This document shows positions 62,761 to 64,000 of a stretch of DNA of 64,000 nucleotides, piece after piece. Location of the stretch: contig CAKVND010000001.1 of assembly GCA_934777245.1 (NCBI GenBank), positions 1-64,000 on the forward strand. The letters run 5' to 3'. The notes beneath the pieces were generated by a model. It was not told the origin of the DNA. It saw nothing but the letters and a program-made list of their open reading frames with translations, and did not search any database. Every line of letters begins with the position of its first letter. Position 1 is the stretch's first letter. A program made the position numbers and the translations under genes. Origin of the DNA: an uncultured Candidatus Melainabacteria bacterium. GTDB taxonomy: Bacteria; Cyanobacteriota; Vampirovibrionia; Gastranaerophilales; Gastranaerophilaceae.

Positions 62761-62881
62761 AAATTCCTCAATTCTTTTTCTTAATTTTAAGCTTAAGACG
62801 CGATAAATTCAAGAAAAAAAATTTTTAAAACTTTTTGCTTGACATTAAACTTTGATTTGGTAATATAGAAATTGTCGATAA

Positions 62882-62957
62882 GCCCCCATCGTCTAGAGGC
62901 CTAGGACAACACCCTTTCACGGTGTAGACAGCGATTCGAATTCGCTTGGGGGTACCA
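62882..62957 (+). tRNA. tRNA-Glu (TTC)
   Basis: 76 nt including encoded CCA. Acceptor GCCCCCA / TGGGGGT with G1-U72, anticodon loop CTTTCAC giving anticodon TTC, T arm GCGATTCGAATTCGC. The acceptor end and CATCGTCTAGAGGCCTAGGA closely resemble cyanobacterial and plastid tRNA-Glu, which is one reason for placing this genome near Cyanobacteria. Confidence 0.95.
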
Positions 62958-62963
62958 TTTAAT

Positions 62964-62988
62964 AAGCCACGTATAACGTGGCTTTTTT
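62964..62988 (+). terminator. tRNA-Glu terminator
   Basis: 9-bp stem AAGCCACGT / ACGTGGCTT, 3-nt loop, then TTTTTT. Confidence 0.9.
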
Positions 62989-63270
62989 AGTGCTTGATTT
63001 TTAAAATATACATTATTGCTGTATTTTAGCTGGTATTAAACAAAAAAACATTATATCTATCTTTTAGAGTAGTTTATTTTTTGAAAATTTCTAAAAATTT
63101 TGTTTAGCGGCAACAAAAGTGGTAATAAAAAAGTCTCTCAAAAAAATTCTAGGCTTTTTATAAAACCTATAACTCTCTCGTAGTCTAATTTTGGACTATT
63201 GTAAATAAAAGTCCGAAGTGGCAACGCAGTGGCAACATTAACAATCTTGCCACTGCAAAATGTTAATAAT
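62989..63270. other. Intergenic region after tRNA-Glu
   Basis: No gene is supported. It contains a 10-bp inverted repeat GCAGTGGCAA (63226-63235) / TTGCCACTGC (63247-63256), preceded by another GTGGCAAC. The repeats and the tRNA neighbourhood could mark an old integration site, but no integrase is adjacent. Confidence 0.35.
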
Positions 63271-63438
63271 CTAAAGTAATCGTAAAACCTGTATTGATAC
63301 TATTTTAGATGATTTTAAATTATAATTTCTCCCCAAAAAAGAATCAAAGAAACTGTCGAAGTTGTAGGAATTGTAATCAATCTGACAATATAGCTTGTCC
63401 AAGTAGTCCAATAACAAACGTTTTTCAAAATTATTCAT
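63271..63438 (-). CDS. Small hypothetical protein, 55 residues
   Basis: A 55-codon frame: MNNFEKRLLLDYLDKLYCQI, then tyrosine/phenylalanine-rich DYNSYNFDSFFDSFLG. A strong ribosome site, GAGGTGAT, lies 5-7 nt before the ATG, which supports translation. No family is recognised. It stands alone downstream of tRNA-Glu. Confidence 0.5.
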   Translation of the reverse strand: MNNFEKRLLLDYLDKLYCQIDYNSYNFDSFFDSFLGRNYNLKSSKIVSIQVLRLL

Positions 63439-63681
63439 AACAAATCACCTCTATTGCATCTACAGATTAACGCATCCGGATAATTTGTCAGGGCCTATGG
63501 AGGAATTTTGTTACAAAGCGACGCAATTAAATGGCTTTTTTAATATAATTGGCAGAACTGTGAAATTATTACGGCTAAGAGTTTAAGGTGCAAAAATTTG
63601 CACCCTACCTGCTAACAAATTTATTTTTTAGCAGTTTTATATTATTATAATTTCTGATGGTCTATATAGGAGTTGTGTATT
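63439..63681. other. Intergenic region with terminator-like hairpin
   Basis: GGTGCAAA / TTTGCACC hairpin at 63587-63604 and CTGCTAA / TTAGCAG hairpin at 63609-63634 followed by TTTTAT. The second looks like a plus-strand terminator, though no upstream plus-strand gene is seen in this gap. Confidence 0.4.
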
Positions 63682-64000
63682 ATGAATATTCAAAACTGTA
63701 ATAGTACAAATTTTCAAGCTAAGCTTATTTTTAATGAAGGAATGAATTCACATTCTAAAAAATTACAAAATATTGCAAGAAAGTTTGAAGAAAAAACACA
63801 AGGAAACGAACTGGAATTGATTGTTAATAAAAAACAAGATGGTATTATTCACTTGATTGCAGGCGTTCCATTTAAACTCAGATATATTTTCTGTGAGTTA
63901 AGCAAGAATATATCTAACAATTTAGAACGATTGCCTGAAGATTTAATCGTTAATAAATTCGCAAAATTTACAACAGAAGCTAAACACGAAATTGGTTGGA
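63682..64000 (+). CDS. Hypothetical protein with N-terminal NFQAK motif, cut by the window end
   Basis: The frame is open to the window edge (106 residues visible). It begins MNIQNCNSTNFQAKLIFNEG, so the NF(Q/K/R) motif is at residues 10-14, as in the 38-42 kb genes. The visible part is helical and charged (KLQNIARKFEEKTQGN), followed by ELELIVNKKQDGIIHLIAG. AGGAG lies 8 nt upstream of the ATG. Family not recognised. Confidence 0.65.
   Translation, partial: MNIQNCNSTNFQAKLIFNEGMNSHSKKLQNIARKFEEKTQGNELELIVNKKQDGIIHLIAGVPFKLRYIFCELSKNISNNLERLPEDLIVNKFAKFTTEAKHEIGW

Noticed and set aside
63226..63256. Inverted repeat near tRNA-Glu as a phage attachment site
   Set aside because: No integrase adjacent and no second copy seen in the window; left as an unexplained hairpin.

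Overview
The window is AT-rich DNA (roughly one third G+C by eye) from a Gram-negative, flagellated, pilin-bearing bacterium. The envelope is diderm: a TolC-type outer-membrane channel, a periplasmic adaptor and a putative small outer-membrane protein are encoded. The tRNA-Glu looks cyanobacterial/plastid-like, and Bacillus/cyanobacteria-style housekeeping genes (rny, mini-RNase III, a split serine dehydratase) sit beside MotA/MotB and several unrecognised proteins carrying a short phenylalanine-glycine motif. My best guess is a non-photosynthetic relative of Cyanobacteria, such as Vampirovibrionia/Melainabacteria of the gut order Gastranaerophilales. That is an inference from gene content, not a database match.

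Layout. 1-5.2 kb: a DUF2229 protein, a MacB-type FtsX permease and a trkA-trkH potassium uptake operon. 5.2-9.5 kb: a small accessory island ending at tRNA-Asn, bounded by an approximately 50-bp direct repeat and holding DUF2157/GDYXXLXY membrane genes, hipBA and two fragments of a dead serine recombinase. 9.6-17.2 kb: mini-RNase III, a TPR protein, an FtsB/DivIC-like protein, a putative outer-membrane protein, L-serine dehydratase (two subunits), a response regulator and a tolC-macA efflux pair. 17.3-29.7 kb: a short tyrosine recombinase, a double M16 peptidase, polA, an NrtR-like Nudix regulator overlapping secG, tcdA, TPR proteins, a 4'-phosphopantetheinyl transferase and an oligopeptide ABC ATPase. 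29.7-37.7 kb: two unknown proteins (one behind an exact sigma-28 promoter), priA, an AMIN-like protein and motA-motB with a third overlapping gene. 37.8-42.4 kb: a cupin and a cluster of lineage-type unknown proteins with the [NS]F[KR][GS] motif. 42.3-48.1 kb: a six-gene operon rny, ymdB-type phosphodiesterase, PHP phosphoesterase, prepilin, LOG protein, DUF4127. 48.4-64 kb: aspS, a glycosyltransferase, an M2-like peptidase, a DUF559 nuclease embedded in dispersed repeats, a second prepilin, an 890-residue repeat protein, gltX, a candidate RNA polymerase omega subunit, map, tRNA-Glu and a truncated gene at the right edge.

Whole-window patterns: (i) many genes without a Shine-Dalgarno site have a promoter -10 box only 6-7 nt before the ATG, which predicts leaderless mRNAs; (ii) tail-to-tail genes often abut or overlap at their stop codons; (iii) composite palindromic repeats recur between genes; (iv) two distant unknown genes share a conserved upstream block that may be a common alternative promoter.

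The most novel material is the set of motif-bearing proteins, the shared upstream block, the sigma-28 regulated unknown gene and the decayed recombinase island. No CRISPR array, intact insertion sequence, rRNA or complete prophage was seen.
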